Notes: a model not told the origin generated them from the sequence alone. Positions 15,446 to 25,319 are shown, counted from the stretch's first letter. The stretch: 64,000 nucleotides of DNA from a cyanobacterium PCC 7702 (GCA_000332255.1 KB235926.1:4312096-4376095); one strand, 5' to 3'. Program-made: numbers and translations.

Positions 15446-15931
15446 ATGCAAGACGCAATTACCGCTGTTATTAATTCTTCAGACGTTCAAGGTAAGTACT
15501 TGGACACCGCTGCTCTGGAAAAACTCAAGAGCTACTTCTCAACTGGCGAACTGCGCGTACGTGCTGCTACCACCATCGCTGCTAATGCTGCTGCGATTGT
15601 CAAAGAAGCTGTGGCTAAGTCCCTCCTTTACTCTGACATTACTCGTCCCGGCGGTAACATGTATACCACTCGTCGCTATGCTGCTTGCATTCGCGATTTG
15701 GACTACTATCTCCGCTATGCTACCTATGCCATGTTAGCTGGTGACCCCTCCATTTTGGACGAGCGCGTGCTCAATGGCTTGAAGGAAACTTATAATTCCC
15801 TGGGCGTACCCATTAGTGCTACCGTACAAGCTATCCAAGCAATGAAGGAAGTAACCGCTAGCTTGGTTGGTCCCGATGCTGGTAAGGAAATGGGTGTTTA
15901 TTTCGACTACATTTGCTCTGGCTTGAGCTAG
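15446..15931 (+). CDS. apcB: Allophycocyanin beta subunit
   Basis: A 161-residue beta subunit starting [20 protein letters not shown]. The chromophore cysteine is C81 ([21 protein letters not shown]). N71 in GGNMYTTRR is the asparagine that is gamma-N-methylated in beta-type phycobiliproteins. It is the partner of ApcA and has the same length, as expected. A long stem-loop follows before apcC. Confidence 0.98.
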   Translation: MQDAITAVINSSDVQGKYLDTAALEKLKSYFSTGELRVRAATTIAANAAAIVKEAVAKSLLYSDITRPGGNMYTTRRYAACIRDLDYYLRYATYAMLAGDPSILDERVLNGLKETYNSLGVPISATVQAIQAMKEVTASLVGPDAGKEMGVYFDYICSGLS

Positions 15932-15973
15932 GGAGCTAGTTTGCGCTTAATAGCTTAGGTGCGACTTAAGATT

Positions 15974-16080
15974 AAGGTCTGGAAATCAGTCGTGAGTGCT
16001 AGAACGTTATGTCGCTTATCAAGCTAAATTAAGTTGATGAGTGTAAACTGTCTAGTATTGACGCTTGATTTCCAGCCTTT
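15974..16080 (+). promoter_or_regulatory. Long imperfect stem-loop between apcB and apcC
   Basis: The perfect 10-bp arms CTGGAAATCA (15979-15988) and TGATTTCCAG (16066-16075) sit inside near-complementary flanks of about 30 nt per arm. An inner pairing CTTATCAA/TTGATGAG extends the hairpin. Such structures after apcB in other cyanobacteria leave the abundant apcAB message intact and let only a fraction read through to the linker gene. That role here is inference. Confidence 0.65.
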
Positions 16081-16145
16081 GAGTGAATAAAGACAAGATT
16101 TTGAAATAAAAAAGTTTTCACTTTTATTACAGGAGATTTACAACA

Positions 16146-16352
16146 ATGGGGCGCTTGTTTAAAATTACTGCTTGTGTTCCAAGCCAAACTAGAATTCGCA
16201 CTCAGCGGGAATTACAAAATACTTACTTTACTAAGTTAGTTCCTTATGAAAATTGGTTCCGCGAACAGCAACGCATTCAAAAAATGGGTGGGAAGATTGT
16301 CAAGGTTGAATTAGCAACTGGAAAGCAAGGAATAAACACAGGTTTAGCTTAA
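16146..16352 (+). CDS. apcC: Phycobilisome 7.8 kDa core linker
   Basis: A 68-residue CpcD-fold linker, MGRLFKITACVPSQTRIRTQRELQNTYFTKLVPYENWF, matching the standard length and sequence of ApcC. It caps the outer allophycocyanin trimers of core cylinders. An AGGAG Shine-Dalgarno lies just upstream. Lower expression than apcAB is implied by the hairpin before it. Confidence 0.97.
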   Translation: MGRLFKITACVPSQTRIRTQRELQNTYFTKLVPYENWFREQQRIQKMGGKIVKVELATGKQGINTGLA

Positions 16353-16594
16353 AATCTCAATGTTCCTTTGCTGCGAGAGATGATAACCTCCCCGGAAGGA
16401 TACAGTAGCGAAAGTATCCAATGAACAGACGCCGAAATCAATCTGAGGAGTAGTCTTTCTTTATCGAGCCGACTTGACTTGAATAAGTAAGTTATCAATG
16501 GAAGGTTCAAAAACCTCGCACGTGGGGAAAAGTGGAGTGCGTAGCTAGTTCATTGTAATTAATTACTATAGAGGAATTATTCTAGGGAGTTGTA

Positions 16595-16618
16595 AGAGGT
16601 CTGTTTGACCTCTTTTTT
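16595..16618 (+). terminator. Rho-independent terminator of the apc operon
   Basis: A 7-bp stem AGAGGTC/GACCTCT with a 5-nt loop is followed by T6 ending at 16618. It lies about 240 bp after apcC and ends the operon just before the convergent gene at 16628. Confidence 0.9.
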
Positions 16619-16627
16619 GTGCTTTAG

Positions 16628-17629
16628 CTAGATAAAATCAAACATTTTTAGGAGACGGTATCCATGGGTATATAGGGGAACCGGGTCTTCAACTTTTTGT
16701 TTTCTTTTTAGCTGTTCGACAGTTTCGTCAAATATGATGAGCGTTTCTTTACCAACTTTTAACCACTCTTGATAGGGTACGCTCATATCTTCTTCCACAC
16801 GGACAATACTTGCTGGTACCATTGCCCGGTATGCTTCGTTGAATTTTCTGCGAAATCTAAAATCTACTGAAATTCTTAGTCCTTCTGCTTTTCGCCTGAC
16901 TGTTTGGTGCAATCCACGAGCATCGTTGAAGTACATCGTACCGTGTTGCAATCGGGCTTCTGTATAAGAAACAACCATGGGAATGTCTTTTCCTTCATCG
17001 AAGTCGGACATAAACCGCATTGCTTGTAGTTCCATTTCGCGCGGCATTTCACCAGCTTCGATAGTTATATTTTCTATATCGCCAAATAATGGCAAAATTA
17101 CGACTGTAGCATCTGCTGGGACACCTGCCCAAACATCACTGTGAAGTTTTGAACTGGCAAAGGGTAAACGGGCTTTTTGCGGATCGGTTTTGCCATATAC
17201 GATGCGGAGATTTACCGGTAAATCTACTGCATCAATCAAATCATTGGCTGCAAATTGGTAAAAAGCTTCAGCGACACTTTTTTGAAAAAGGTTAAAAGCG
17301 AGAGTGTGTTCGCGCTTTGGCATTAAAAGTCCAGTTCCAGTGTAGTTGGGCAAGGTATTCCTCGCTTCCAGCAATCTTTGCAGAATTTCCTCCTCTGAAA
17401 GAATGATGGGGCTATTTAAACATGCTGAAATATAAGTTGCCGCTGCAATTTTGATGTGTTGAAATAATTCTGGCTTCAATTTGTGTTCGAACAGCAGTCG
17501 ATACTGGCGTTTGGTAGCCATGCGATCGCTCAACTCGTCAAACAAGCGATCGCCTAGTTGAGAGAATGCGATCGCTCGTTCGTATTCCGACTGCTTGTTT
17601 AGTCCTGCTTTTGTTAACAATCCTTTCAT
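16628..17629 (-). CDS. StrG-like putative Fe(II)-dependent oxygenase
   Basis: A 333-residue protein I relate with moderate confidence to the StrG (streptomycin biosynthesis) family. What is visible is a facial-triad pattern: H163 and D165 in KLHSDVWAG, H241 in ARGLHQTV, and R252 in EGLRISVDFRF as a candidate 2-oxoglutarate carboxylate binder. The segment VVILPLFGDIENITIE fits a jelly-roll strand. A GTG 15 codons upstream extends the frame, but ATG 17629 has AAGG about 9 nt before it and is preferred. The gene is convergent with the apc operon and divergent from the methyltransferase at 18214. The substrate is unknown; a secondary-metabolite or carbohydrate role is only suggested by the family name. 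Confidence 0.5.
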   Translation of the reverse strand: MKGLLTKAGLNKQSEYERAIAFSQLGDRLFDELSDRMATKRQYRLLFEHKLKPELFQHIKIAAATYISACLNSPIILSEEEILQRLLEARNTLPNYTGTGLLMPKREHTLAFNLFQKSVAEAFYQFAANDLIDAVDLPVNLRIVYGKTDPQKARLPFASSKLHSDVWAGVPADATVVILPLFGDIENITIEAGEMPREMELQAMRFMSDFDEGKDIPMVVSYTEARLQHGTMYFNDARGLHQTVRRKAEGLRISVDFRFRRKFNEAYRAMVPASIVRVEEDMSVPYQEWLKVGKETLIIFDETVEQLKRKQKVEDPVPLYTHGYRLLKMFDFI

Positions 17630-18213
17630 AATTATTACCTTGAGGTTTTTGTGCGTGATTTTTTTTACAAACACAATAATTTCATCTTGCCTAAACGGAA
17701 ATGAGCTCTAGTAGAGTAATGCTTCGGATTCTTCACATAAATTTCCGGTCAAAATCCCACGCAAAAACATAAAGATATCTGTAAGTATTAAGCTTTATTG
17801 AAAACACATGAAATTTTCTTAATTTATTTATGTTCTTCCTTGATAGTTTGGGAGCACCTTAAAAACAAGAGTTAGAGAATTGTCAAAAGCACTCTCGTGC
17901 CAGTTCTCTTTCATCTTAATCGTGTGCTTCTGTCCTTGCGACGTACCATATACAAGGTCCTTTCGTTTCTGAAAACACTTATTTTTAATTTCCTTTTTCC
18001 CACTTACTATTTTTTAATATCCCAATAAGTAACTTCAACATTTTCAAGTAAAGATAAACTTGCTAAATTTTAATCTAGTATATTTTGCCTGGAAATAGTA
18101 AGGTTGCTCTCATATTTTATTTACCTAAGAAATCTTGTTTTGCTCCTCATCATTTTTAGCATAAAAACAGTTGATAATGAATCAATTTATTTGCGTTCAA
18201 AACAAAAGTAAAA
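17630..18213. promoter_or_regulatory. AT-rich divergent intergenic region
   Basis: A 584-bp stretch without a gene between the StrG-like gene and the methyltransferase. It must carry both divergent promoters. A nested hairpin is visible: outer AGAGAA/TTCTCT (17874-17879 with 17904-17909) and inner GCAC/GTGC around a TCTC loop. Nothing else is recognised. Confidence 0.4.
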
Positions 18214-18984
18214 ATGACAAATTTCGAAAATAGAAATGTCACCAAAGACCTTTACGACAGTACAGCATCACAATGGATTAGACAAGAACCTTCTTCTCTT
18301 TCTGACTTTACAGCACGTCCGTTTGTCCTAGAACTATGTGAACCAGTTAGGGGTTTGCGAGTGCTTGATTTGGGTTGCGGAGAAGGTTATTGCAGTCGAG
18401 AGTTACGCGCACTAGGTGCAACACAAGTATGTGGTTTAGATATTTCTGAGGGTATGATCGCTGCAGCAAAGTTGCAGGAAGCTCAACAACCTTGGGGTAT
18501 TGACTACGAAGTAGGATGTGCTACTAACCTTCAACAATTTGGCGATCGCACTTTTGATTTAGTAGTTGCAGTTTTTCTGTTTAACTACTTAACTACTGCT
18601 CAAACCCAGCAATGCATAGCAGAAATAGCACGCGTACTTTCTCCTGGCGGTAGATTTGTTTTCAGCGTTCCCCATCCATGCTTTCCATACATGCGAGAAG
18701 CTGCATATCCCTTTTATTTTGAAGTCGAGGGTAGAGGCTACTTTAGCAAACGAGATTGGCAATTTCCAGGACGTATTTGGAAGAGAAATGGTTCTTGGCT
18801 AAATGTGCAATTAATTCACAAAACTTTAGAAGACTATTTTGATGCTCTCAAAAATGCTGGCTTCAATACAATGCCAACCTTAAAGGAATTACGAGTTACT
18901 CCAGAACACATAGCGCTGGACGAATCGTTCTTCTCTCCTTTAGTTGACTTACCACTTCATTTAGCAATACAAGTATGGCGATGA
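18214..18984 (+). CDS. Class I SAM-dependent methyltransferase
   Basis: A 256-residue enzyme with motif I VLDLGCGEGYCSRELR (about 50), the acidic residue in GLDISEGMI, and FDLVVAVFLFNYL as the post-II/motif IV region, then PGGRFVFSVPHPCF. It belongs to the Methyltransf_11/25 type, which acts on small molecules. Its TGA overlaps the next start (ATGA at 18981), showing tight coupling to the diiron-family protein downstream. The two probably act on one metabolite. Substrate unknown. Confidence 0.8.
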   Translation: MTNFENRNVTKDLYDSTASQWIRQEPSSLSDFTARPFVLELCEPVRGLRVLDLGCGEGYCSRELRALGATQVCGLDISEGMIAAAKLQEAQQPWGIDYEVGCATNLQQFGDRTFDLVVAVFLFNYLTTAQTQQCIAEIARVLSPGGRFVFSVPHPCFPYMREAAYPFYFEVEGRGYFSKRDWQFPGRIWKRNGSWLNVQLIHKTLEDYFDALKNAGFNTMPTLKELRVTPEHIALDESFFSPLVDLPLHLAIQVWR

Positions 18985-19715
18985 AAAACTTATCTTCTTT
19001 TGTGCAGGTTCAGGAATCTCTACGTGAAATTACGGCTAACCATCCCCTTTGGAATCATGAGTTCCTCAATCGTTGCCGTACTAGACAATTAGCTTTACAA
19101 GAAGTACAATTACTGGCTATTCAAATGTATAAATTCTCTAAAGAATTTAGCCGTATCTTGGCTAGCATCTTATCTTGCTGTCAAGATGAAAGTGTTCAGT
19201 TGGCGATCTTAGAAAACCTATTCGATGAAATGGGACGAGGAGATTTGACTCAGTCCCATCCAGAATTATTTCGGCACTTTACCCGCGCGTTAGGTATTGA
19301 CGACAATATCCTTGCTATACAGGCTCCCAATCTTGAAACTGAAGCCTTAATTAATACTTACCTGCGCATACCACACCAGTACGGTTTTTTAGCTGCACTT
19401 GGTGCCGTTTGTTATGCCTCAGAAGGAATTGTGAGTGCGCTGTACATTCAACTTTATCAAGGAATTATTGGTGCTGCACCCTTGCCAAAAGAATCTCTCG
19501 TATTTTTTGAAGTTCATATTCACTTAGATGATAGCCATGCAGCAAAATTAGCAGCATTGATTGAAGCTCGAGTTACAACAGTTGAAGAATTAGAAAATAT
19601 AAAACTCGCCGTTCTTGAAGCAATGAATGCTCGCGTACAATTCTTCAATGGAATCGAACGCCAAATTATTGAATATCAAGTTAATGCTAATCCATTTAAC
19701 TTATTAAAGGTATAG
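18981..19715 (+). CDS. Heme-oxygenase-like diiron protein (iron-containing redox enzyme family)
   Basis: A 244-residue all-helical protein of the TENA/PqqC/heme-oxygenase-like superfamily. Candidate metal ligands are Glu in LFDEMGRGD and His in LTQSHPELF, Glu in YASEGIV, and the cluster EVHIHLDDSHA, which together fit the heme-oxygenase-like diiron oxidase (HDO) pattern. Members known to be active do N-oxygenation, desaturation or C-C cleavage. The start at 18981 gives an ATGA overlap with the methyltransferase; an in-frame ATG lies two codons upstream. Whether this member binds two irons is inferred. Confidence 0.7.
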   Translation: MKNLSSFVQVQESLREITANHPLWNHEFLNRCRTRQLALQEVQLLAIQMYKFSKEFSRILASILSCCQDESVQLAILENLFDEMGRGDLTQSHPELFRHFTRALGIDDNILAIQAPNLETEALINTYLRIPHQYGFLAALGAVCYASEGIVSALYIQLYQGIIGAAPLPKESLVFFEVHIHLDDSHAAKLAALIEARVTTVEELENIKLAVLEAMNARVQFFNGIERQIIEYQVNANPFNLLKV

Positions 19716-19897
19716 CAGTAAGAGTAAAAACACTCTGGCAGCTAAACTAAATTTAACAATGACAATTACAGCGACATTTTTTATTTTTTTCTATCGTGGC
19801 AAACAAACAATCTCAATTTTGATCAGAGCTAAATTTAAAAAACATAATTTAGTTTCATCAAAACATGTAAATTAAATACTGTCATAAGGAGACTTGA

Positions 19898-20449
19898 ATG
19901 TACGGATTAGTTAATAAGGCGATTCAGGACATGGTATGCAGCCGTTTCGGCGAAAATACTTGGCAAGAAATTAAGCAAAAAGCAGGAATAGAAGTAGATT
20001 TTTTTATGACAATGGAAGCTTATCCAGATGAAATTACCCATAGGTTGGTAAAAGCAGCCAGTGCCGTACTTAATCTCTCACCCCAAGAGGTTATGCAAGC
20101 TTTTGGAGAATACTGGGTACAGTATACAGCATGGGAAGGCTATGGTGAACTTATGGATATGAGTGGAGATAATTTACCTGAATTTCTCGAAAACCTCGAC
20201 AATCTTCATGCTCGTGTCGGAATTAGTTTTCCCCAGCTGCAACCTCCATCTTTTGAATGTGCCGATATAGAAGAAGAATCTTTGAAACTTCGTTATCATT
20301 CAACTAGAGAAGGTTTAGCTCCAATGGTAATTGGTTTAATTAAGGGGTTGGGGAAAAAATTTCATACAGAAGTTGATATTTCTCAAACCCAAAGTCGAGA
20401 CGCGGGAGCTGAACATGATGAATTTTTGGTGAAATATAAACCACAATAA
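19898..20449 (+). CDS. H-NOX heme nitric-oxide/oxygen sensor
   Basis: A 183-residue H-NOX (HNOB) domain protein. The proximal heme ligand is H104 in [10 protein letters not shown]. The heme-propionate signature YxSxR is Y133-S135-R137. W73 occupies the distal-pocket position where the characterised Nostoc H-NOX has a Trp. No distal Tyr for O2 is apparent, so NO/CO sensing is expected. It is followed after three bases by a cognate histidine kinase. It regulates that kinase according to family knowledge. The upstream 182 bp would hold its promoter. Confidence 0.93.
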   Translation: MYGLVNKAIQDMVCSRFGENTWQEIKQKAGIEVDFFMTMEAYPDEITHRLVKAASAVLNLSPQEVMQAFGEYWVQYTAWEGYGELMDMSGDNLPEFLENLDNLHARVGISFPQLQPPSFECADIEEESLKLRYHSTREGLAPMVIGLIKGLGKKFHTEVDISQTQSRDAGAEHDEFLVKYKPQ

Positions 20450-20452
20450 GAC

Positions 20453-21889
20453 ATGGTTTTTACTAAATTTAGTCTTTCCTTTGATTCATTTGCCAAAGCA
20501 TTTCCGTTTCATTTTGTAATTAATCGTCATCGAGAAATTGTACAGGTTGGTTCTGTTCTGGAGCGCCTTTGTCCTGAACAAATAATTGGTACATCTTTTA
20601 CCCAGCATTTTCAGCTTAAGCGTCCAAATATTACAGTTGATTTTGATGATATTATCAAGCATTCCCGCACTCTTTTTATTTTGGAATTTCTGCATAATGG
20701 AATGCAGCTGAAAGGACAAATGATGTATCAACTAGAGCAGGATGTAATATTTTTTCTGGGTTCTCCTTGGGTTACTGATACTGCTAGTCTTGCTCCTCTT
20801 GGTCTAAAACTTAAGGATTTTGCTATTCACGATCCGATTGTTGATTTTATTTTTCTTTTACAAGCTAAGAACACAGCGATCGCCGATAATGAAAAATTAA
20901 CAGCAGAATTAATTAAACAACAGATAGAATTAAAGGCTGCTCTCAAACTTAAAGATAATTTAGCTAAAATTGCCAAAGCCCAGGCAGAAAAGCTAAACCA
21001 ATCTTTAATAGCATTACAGAACACCCAAACTCAACTAATTCAAGCAGAAAAAATGTCCAGCCTGGGACAATTAGTAGCAGGTGTAGCTCATGAAATTAAT
21101 AATCCGATTAACTTTATATACGGCAATATAAATTACCTGGAAGAATACACGCAATATCTGTTACATTTATTTGCACTTTATCAAAAATTTAGTTGCCATC
21201 AAATTCGAGAAATTGAAGAGTATGCTCAAAAAATAGACCTGGAGTACTTAATTGATGATTTACCAAAAATCATCGGTTCTATGAAAATTGGTGCTGAACG
21301 TATCATAGAAATTGTATCATCTCTGCGGAATTTTTCTCGTTTAGACGAAGCAGAGATGAAAAAAGTTAATATTCACGAAGGGATAGATAGTACTCTATTA
21401 ATTTTAGAGCATCGACTCAAAGGACAAGGAAATAGTCCTCCTATAGAAGTTGTCAAAAAATATGGAGATTTACCTTTAGTAGAGTGCTATCCCGGTCAAC
21501 TTAATCAAGTATTCATGAATATTATTAGTAATGCGATTGATGCACTGGATAACCACAATACTAAAAGCTCTAGGCAAATTACTATTGCTACAGAATTATT
21601 AGTAAGTAACTTGGTTGCGATCAAAATTGCCGATAATGGTCCGGGAATTCCAGAAGTAGTTAAATCGCGAATTTTCGATCCTTTTTTTACTACTAAACCT
21701 GTGGGTAAGGGTACAGGGCTAGGCTTGTCAATTAGTTATAAAATAGTTGTAGAAAAGCATAAGGGGCAGTTGAAGTGCATTTCGCAACCAGGACGGGGAA
21801 CGCAGTTCTGGATAGAAATTCCTTTAGCAGTGCATACCGACAAGGAAAATGGCTTGGAATTAAAGATGGGTGCTTTTGAGTTGAGTTAG
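20453..21889 (+). CDS. H-NOX-associated (HNOBA) sensor histidine kinase
   Basis: A 478-residue cytosolic kinase. The N-terminal part (about 1-135) is an HNOBA (heme NO-binding associated) PAS-like domain with [18 protein letters not shown] coiled coil (about 138-200) leads to the phospho-acceptor H213 in [15 protein letters not shown]. The ATPase domain has the N-box [18 protein letters not shown] and [11 protein letters not shown]. There is no transmembrane segment. The three-base gap from hnoX and the HNOBA domain make it the direct partner. No response regulator gene is adjacent, so its target is elsewhere. Confidence 0.92.
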   Translation: MVFTKFSLSFDSFAKAFPFHFVINRHREIVQVGSVLERLCPEQIIGTSFTQHFQLKRPNITVDFDDIIKHSRTLFILEFLHNGMQLKGQMMYQLEQDVIFFLGSPWVTDTASLAPLGLKLKDFAIHDPIVDFIFLLQAKNTAIADNEKLTAELIKQQIELKAALKLKDNLAKIAKAQAEKLNQSLIALQNTQTQLIQAEKMSSLGQLVAGVAHEINNPINFIYGNINYLEEYTQYLLHLFALYQKFSCHQIREIEEYAQKIDLEYLIDDLPKIIGSMKIGAERIIEIVSSLRNFSRLDEAEMKKVNIHEGIDSTLLILEHRLKGQGNSPPIEVVKKYGDLPLVECYPGQLNQVFMNIISNAIDALDNHNTKSSRQITIATELLVSNLVAIKIADNGPGIPEVVKSRIFDPFFTTKPVGKGTGLGLSISYKIVVEKHKGQLKCISQPGRGTQFWIEIPLAVHTDKENGLELKMGAFELS

Positions 21890-22037
21890 TATTACGAAGG
21901 TTTGTGAACAGTTGCTCGTAATTTTGCCTGTTTGGAATTACGTTCAAACAGCTTGCCCGATCGCGTAATATCATTAACGTCAATTCCGTTTGCACAGCAA
22001 ACCGGAAGCTGGAGTTAAGAATTTACTGGTACAGGTT

Positions 22038-23234
22038 GTGAGTTTACACCGTCTGATTCCGTTTTTCGATCGCACTGTCTCTAGTTGGGGAACAGAAGCA
22101 CGCCTTCTACGCTGGTTAACACTAGTTTGGTTGTTTTTTGGTTTAGTGATGCTGTTTTCAGCGTCCTATCCAGTTGCTTATGCTCGCAACAACGATGGAC
22201 TGTACTACTTTAAGCGCCAAATACTTTGGGTTTTAGTTTCTCTGATACTATTCAACATCATCGTTAACCTGCCTCTGCGTAAAGTTTTAGGGGTATCCCA
22301 CTGGTTTATATTCTTACTGCTGGGGTTAATTTTCCTTACCCTTGTACCAGGAGTGGGTAAAAAAGCTTTTGATGCTTCTCGTTGGATTTCCCTAGGACCA
22401 ATTCCGATTCAACCTTCTGAATTAATTAAACCATTTTTGGTACTGCAAAGCGCGCGGCTTTTTGGTCAGTGGGACAAACTCAGCTGGCGCGTTCGCTTTA
22501 CTTGGTTGGGTATTTTTTGTCTTGTAGTTTTGGGAATATTGGCACAGCCAAATTTGAGTACAACCGCACTTTGCGGTATGATTGTTTGGCTAATTGCCTT
22601 AGCAGCTGGATTGCCTTATAAATATCTGGCAGGTACAGCAGTTGGGGGGATAGCCTTAGCAATACTGAGTATCAGCATTAAAGAGTACCAGCGCAAACGA
22701 GTAATGTCATTTCTTAATCCTTGGGCTGATGCTACTGGAGATGGCTATCAATTAGTACAGAGTTTGCTTGCAGTGGGTTCTGGCGGTACATGGGGTGTTG
22801 GTTTTGGGCTTTCTCAACAAAAGCAATTTTATTTACCAATTCAGGATACCGATTTTATTTTTGCAGTGTTTGCAGAGGAATTCGGTTTTGTTGGTGGTAT
22901 AGTGCTGCTGTTGATGTTGGTCACCTACGCCACCTTGGGACTCATTGTTGCTCTCAAGACGATTAATCCTATTAATCGACTAGTGGCTATCGGCGTGACA
23001 GTTTTGATGGTAGGACAGTCATTGCTTCACATTGGTGTGGCGACAGGTGCTTTACCGACTACTGGTTTACCGTTGCCAATGTTTAGTTATGGCGGTAATT
23101 CTATGATTGCTAGTTTAGTAGCAGCGGGATTATTGATTCGAGTAGCAAGGGAAAGTAGTGAAGCTGAGATATTACCTTTTCAAAAAAGAATAAAAAATAG
23201 ACCACAACGGCGAGTTGTTCGAAAAATAAACTGA
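22038..23234 (+). CDS. ftsW: Septal peptidoglycan glycosyltransferase FtsW (SEDS family)
   Basis: A SEDS protein of about 398 residues with around ten transmembrane segments. Family signatures include VMLFSASYPVAYA in the first helix region, RWISLGPIPIQPSELIKP, LNPWADATGDGYQLVQSLLAVGSGG and LPLPMFSYGGNSMIASLVAAGLL. It polymerises lipid II with a class B PBP during division; FtsW is favoured over RodA by overall similarity to cyanobacterial FtsW, but the split is not certain. The start is unclear: the frame is open from a TTG at 21990, and I prefer GTG 22038, giving VSLHRLIPFFDRTVSSW. Neither has a strong Shine-Dalgarno. Confidence 0.88.
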   Translation: MSLHRLIPFFDRTVSSWGTEARLLRWLTLVWLFFGLVMLFSASYPVAYARNNDGLYYFKRQILWVLVSLILFNIIVNLPLRKVLGVSHWFIFLLLGLIFLTLVPGVGKKAFDASRWISLGPIPIQPSELIKPFLVLQSARLFGQWDKLSWRVRFTWLGIFCLVVLGILAQPNLSTTALCGMIVWLIALAAGLPYKYLAGTAVGGIALAILSISIKEYQRKRVMSFLNPWADATGDGYQLVQSLLAVGSGGTWGVGFGLSQQKQFYLPIQDTDFIFAVFAEEFGFVGGIVLLLMLVTYATLGLIVALKTINPINRLVAIGVTVLMVGQSLLHIGVATGALPTTGLPLPMFSYGGNSMIASLVAAGLLIRVARESSEAEILPFQKRIKNRPQRRVVRKIN

Positions 23235-23245
23235 ATTTATGCTCT

Positions 23246-23446
23246 CTACTCAGAGATAATTTGAAAATCATCTGGGGTTAGGGACACGACTATGTTTTCC
23301 GAATCGACTCTAACCAGCCAGCGATCGCTTGGCTGATTGTCTGAAAATATTTCTCGACCGCAGACGACTCCAATTTTGCCAGCAACATAGGCTGGATGTA
23401 ATATTAACACTTTGTCTCCAATACGAACATTTTCCGGGGTTTGCAA
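23246..23446 (-). CDS. Small conserved-looking protein, KOW/SH3-like
   Basis: A 66-residue protein with a probable TTG start preceded closely by AGAAGG. VRIGDKVLILHPAYVAGKIGVVCGRE resembles a small beta-barrel (KOW/SH3-like) strand pattern, followed by RWLVRVDSENIVVSLTPDDFQII. It ends 11 bp from the convergent ftsW stop. Function unknown. The composition is protein-like and fits small cyanobacterial orphan proteins, but I cannot name the family. Confidence 0.6.
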   Translation of the reverse strand: MQTPENVRIGDKVLILHPAYVAGKIGVVCGREIFSDNQPSDRWLVRVDSENIVVSLTPDDFQIISE

Positions 23447-23708
23447 TAGCCTTCTTTAATCCTCAGTACAAGTAGAATTTGCCAATTGTATAATCTTTTA
23501 TTAACCTTAGCTTAACCTAAGATTAATCAATATGTTTTTCTTTGGGGAGGTAGGTATTATACCTAATTACAGCTGGGAACTATAGCAAATCATTCCATTA
23601 CTTCTAGAAAGCAGTTAGTGAGAAATTTTACTAATTTAAATTTATTTTTGTAACAAAATCAGTCAGATTAAATTAATTAATAAAGCATTTAACAATTTTT
23701 TATCGAAC

Positions 23709-24509
23709 ATGCACAGCTTTATTCCTCCAGAACGCTTTTTCCCCTACCTGAGTTGGACTGACATTCAGGCTATGCCAAACAAGGAAAATGTGGTAATAAT
23801 TCAGCCAGTGGGAGCAATTGAGCAACACGGTCCTCACTTACCGTTGATAGTAGATGCTGCTATTGGCGTGGCGGTACTGGGAAAAGCCATGGAAAAGCTG
23901 GATAGCAAAATTCCTGCTTATGCTCTACCAACTCTTTATTACGGTAAATCTAACGAACATTGGCATTTTCCGGGTACGATTACCCTTAGTGCTCATACCC
24001 TGCTGACAACATTGATAGAAATAGGAGAAAGTATCTACCGCGCCGGGTTTAGAAAGCTGGTGTTGATGAACTCTCACGGGGGACAACCCCAGGTAATGGA
24101 AATTGCTGCTCGAGACTTACACGTCAAGTTCGATGACTTTTTAGTATTTCCGCTTTTTACTTGGCGAGTTCCCCACATTACCTGGGAATTACTTTCACCT
24201 CAGGAAAAACAATTAGGTATTCATGCTGGGGATGCTGAGACCAGCATTATGCTAGCGATTCTACCACAGCAAGTGAAGATGGAAAAAGCAGTTGCTGAGT
24301 ATCCTCCACCACAGCCAGAAGATAGCTTGTTAAGTGTAGAAGGCAAGTTAAGCTTTGCTTGGGTAACACGGGATTTGAGTAGAAGCGGGGTTGTGGGCGA
24401 TCCGACCACAGCAACAAAGGAAAAAGGCGATCGCATACTCGAATCTGTGTCTGATGGTTGGGTACAACTGATCGAAGAGATATATCGCTTTCAACAACTG
24501 CGACCCTAA
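23709..24509 (+). CDS. Creatininase family protein
   Basis: A 266-residue creatininase/creatinine amidohydrolase family metalloenzyme. Metal-ligand motifs are GAIEQHGPHLPLIVDA (about 36-50), NSHGGQ (about 119-124) and HAGDAETS (near 176). The family includes creatininase and amidases of cofactor biosynthesis such as MftE, so the true substrate is unknown. It is followed 12 bp later by the PrsW-like gene, likely one transcript. Confidence 0.88.
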   Translation: MHSFIPPERFFPYLSWTDIQAMPNKENVVIIQPVGAIEQHGPHLPLIVDAAIGVAVLGKAMEKLDSKIPAYALPTLYYGKSNEHWHFPGTITLSAHTLLTTLIEIGESIYRAGFRKLVLMNSHGGQPQVMEIAARDLHVKFDDFLVFPLFTWRVPHITWELLSPQEKQLGIHAGDAETSIMLAILPQQVKMEKAVAEYPPPQPEDSLLSVEGKLSFAWVTRDLSRSGVVGDPTTATKEKGDRILESVSDGWVQLIEEIYRFQQLRP

Positions 24510-24521
24510 TAAGTACAACAG

Positions 24522-25319
24522 ATGAATTATATGGTTTTTTTTCAACGTCGGTGGGTTCAAATCTTTGTGAGTGGAGTTTTCCTTCTGTATTTAATTGAAA
24601 AGACTCTAGTTGCAACTGGTAATCCCAATTTTGTACCGAGCGCGATTCTGCTTGGCTCCTTTCTAGTACCAGTGACCTTTGTTACTTATTTATATGAAAC
24701 TTTACCTAATTGGGACGTTTCCTTAGCCGCAATGGCTATCTGTTTTCTTTGGGGTGGGGTCTTTGGAACAGTAGTGGCGGGAACTATTGAGTACGATGTC
24801 TTAAAGACTTTGGGTTTTCTACCCATGTTGGGCGTTGGATTAATAGAGGAAAGCGCAAAGTTAATTTTTCCTTTAGGATATTATTTTCAAGGTCGTTACC
24901 GTTCACAAGCAGCCGGGATTCTTTTAGGTACAGCTACAGGTATGGGTTTTGCTGCACTAGAGACCATGGGCTATAGTTTTGTCACTCTTTTACTATCTAA
25001 GGGAAACATACTCGTACTGGATGGAGTTTTGTTTGCTCGTGGACTGTTTTCTCCAGCTGGACACGCAGCTTGGACCGGATTGGTATGTGCTGTGTTGTGG
25101 AAAGAGCGGGAAAAATCAGGACATCAGGTCTTGAACTTGCAGGTTATAGGTGCTTTTGCAACGGCAGTATTGCTTCATGCCTTGTGGGATACATTTAATA
25201 GTTGGAGAGGAGCTAGCTTTATTCAATTTTTGAACGTAGAGTTACTGAGTTTAATGGTTGCTTTAACAAGTTTGAATTTACTCCACAGGCGGGTGCAAGA
25301 AGCACGAACCGACCTGTAA
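24522..25319 (+). CDS. PrsW-family glutamic intramembrane protease
   Basis: A 265-residue membrane protein with about eight hydrophobic segments. The PrsW catalytic motif EExxK is E109-E110-K113 in VGLIEESAKLIFP. Conserved histidines lie in SPAGHAAWTG and LLHALWDTF. In Bacillus PrsW cleaves an anti-sigma factor; related CPBP proteases process prenylated proteins. No anti-sigma gene is beside it here. The start ATG at 24522 is followed by a second ATG three codons later. Confidence 0.85.
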   Translation: MNYMVFFQRRWVQIFVSGVFLLYLIEKTLVATGNPNFVPSAILLGSFLVPVTFVTYLYETLPNWDVSLAAMAICFLWGGVFGTVVAGTIEYDVLKTLGFLPMLGVGLIEESAKLIFPLGYYFQGRYRSQAAGILLGTATGMGFAALETMGYSFVTLLLSKGNILVLDGVLFARGLFSPAGHAAWTGLVCAVLWKEREKSGHQVLNLQVIGAFATAVLLHALWDTFNSWRGASFIQFLNVELLSLMVALTSLNLLHRRVQEARTDL

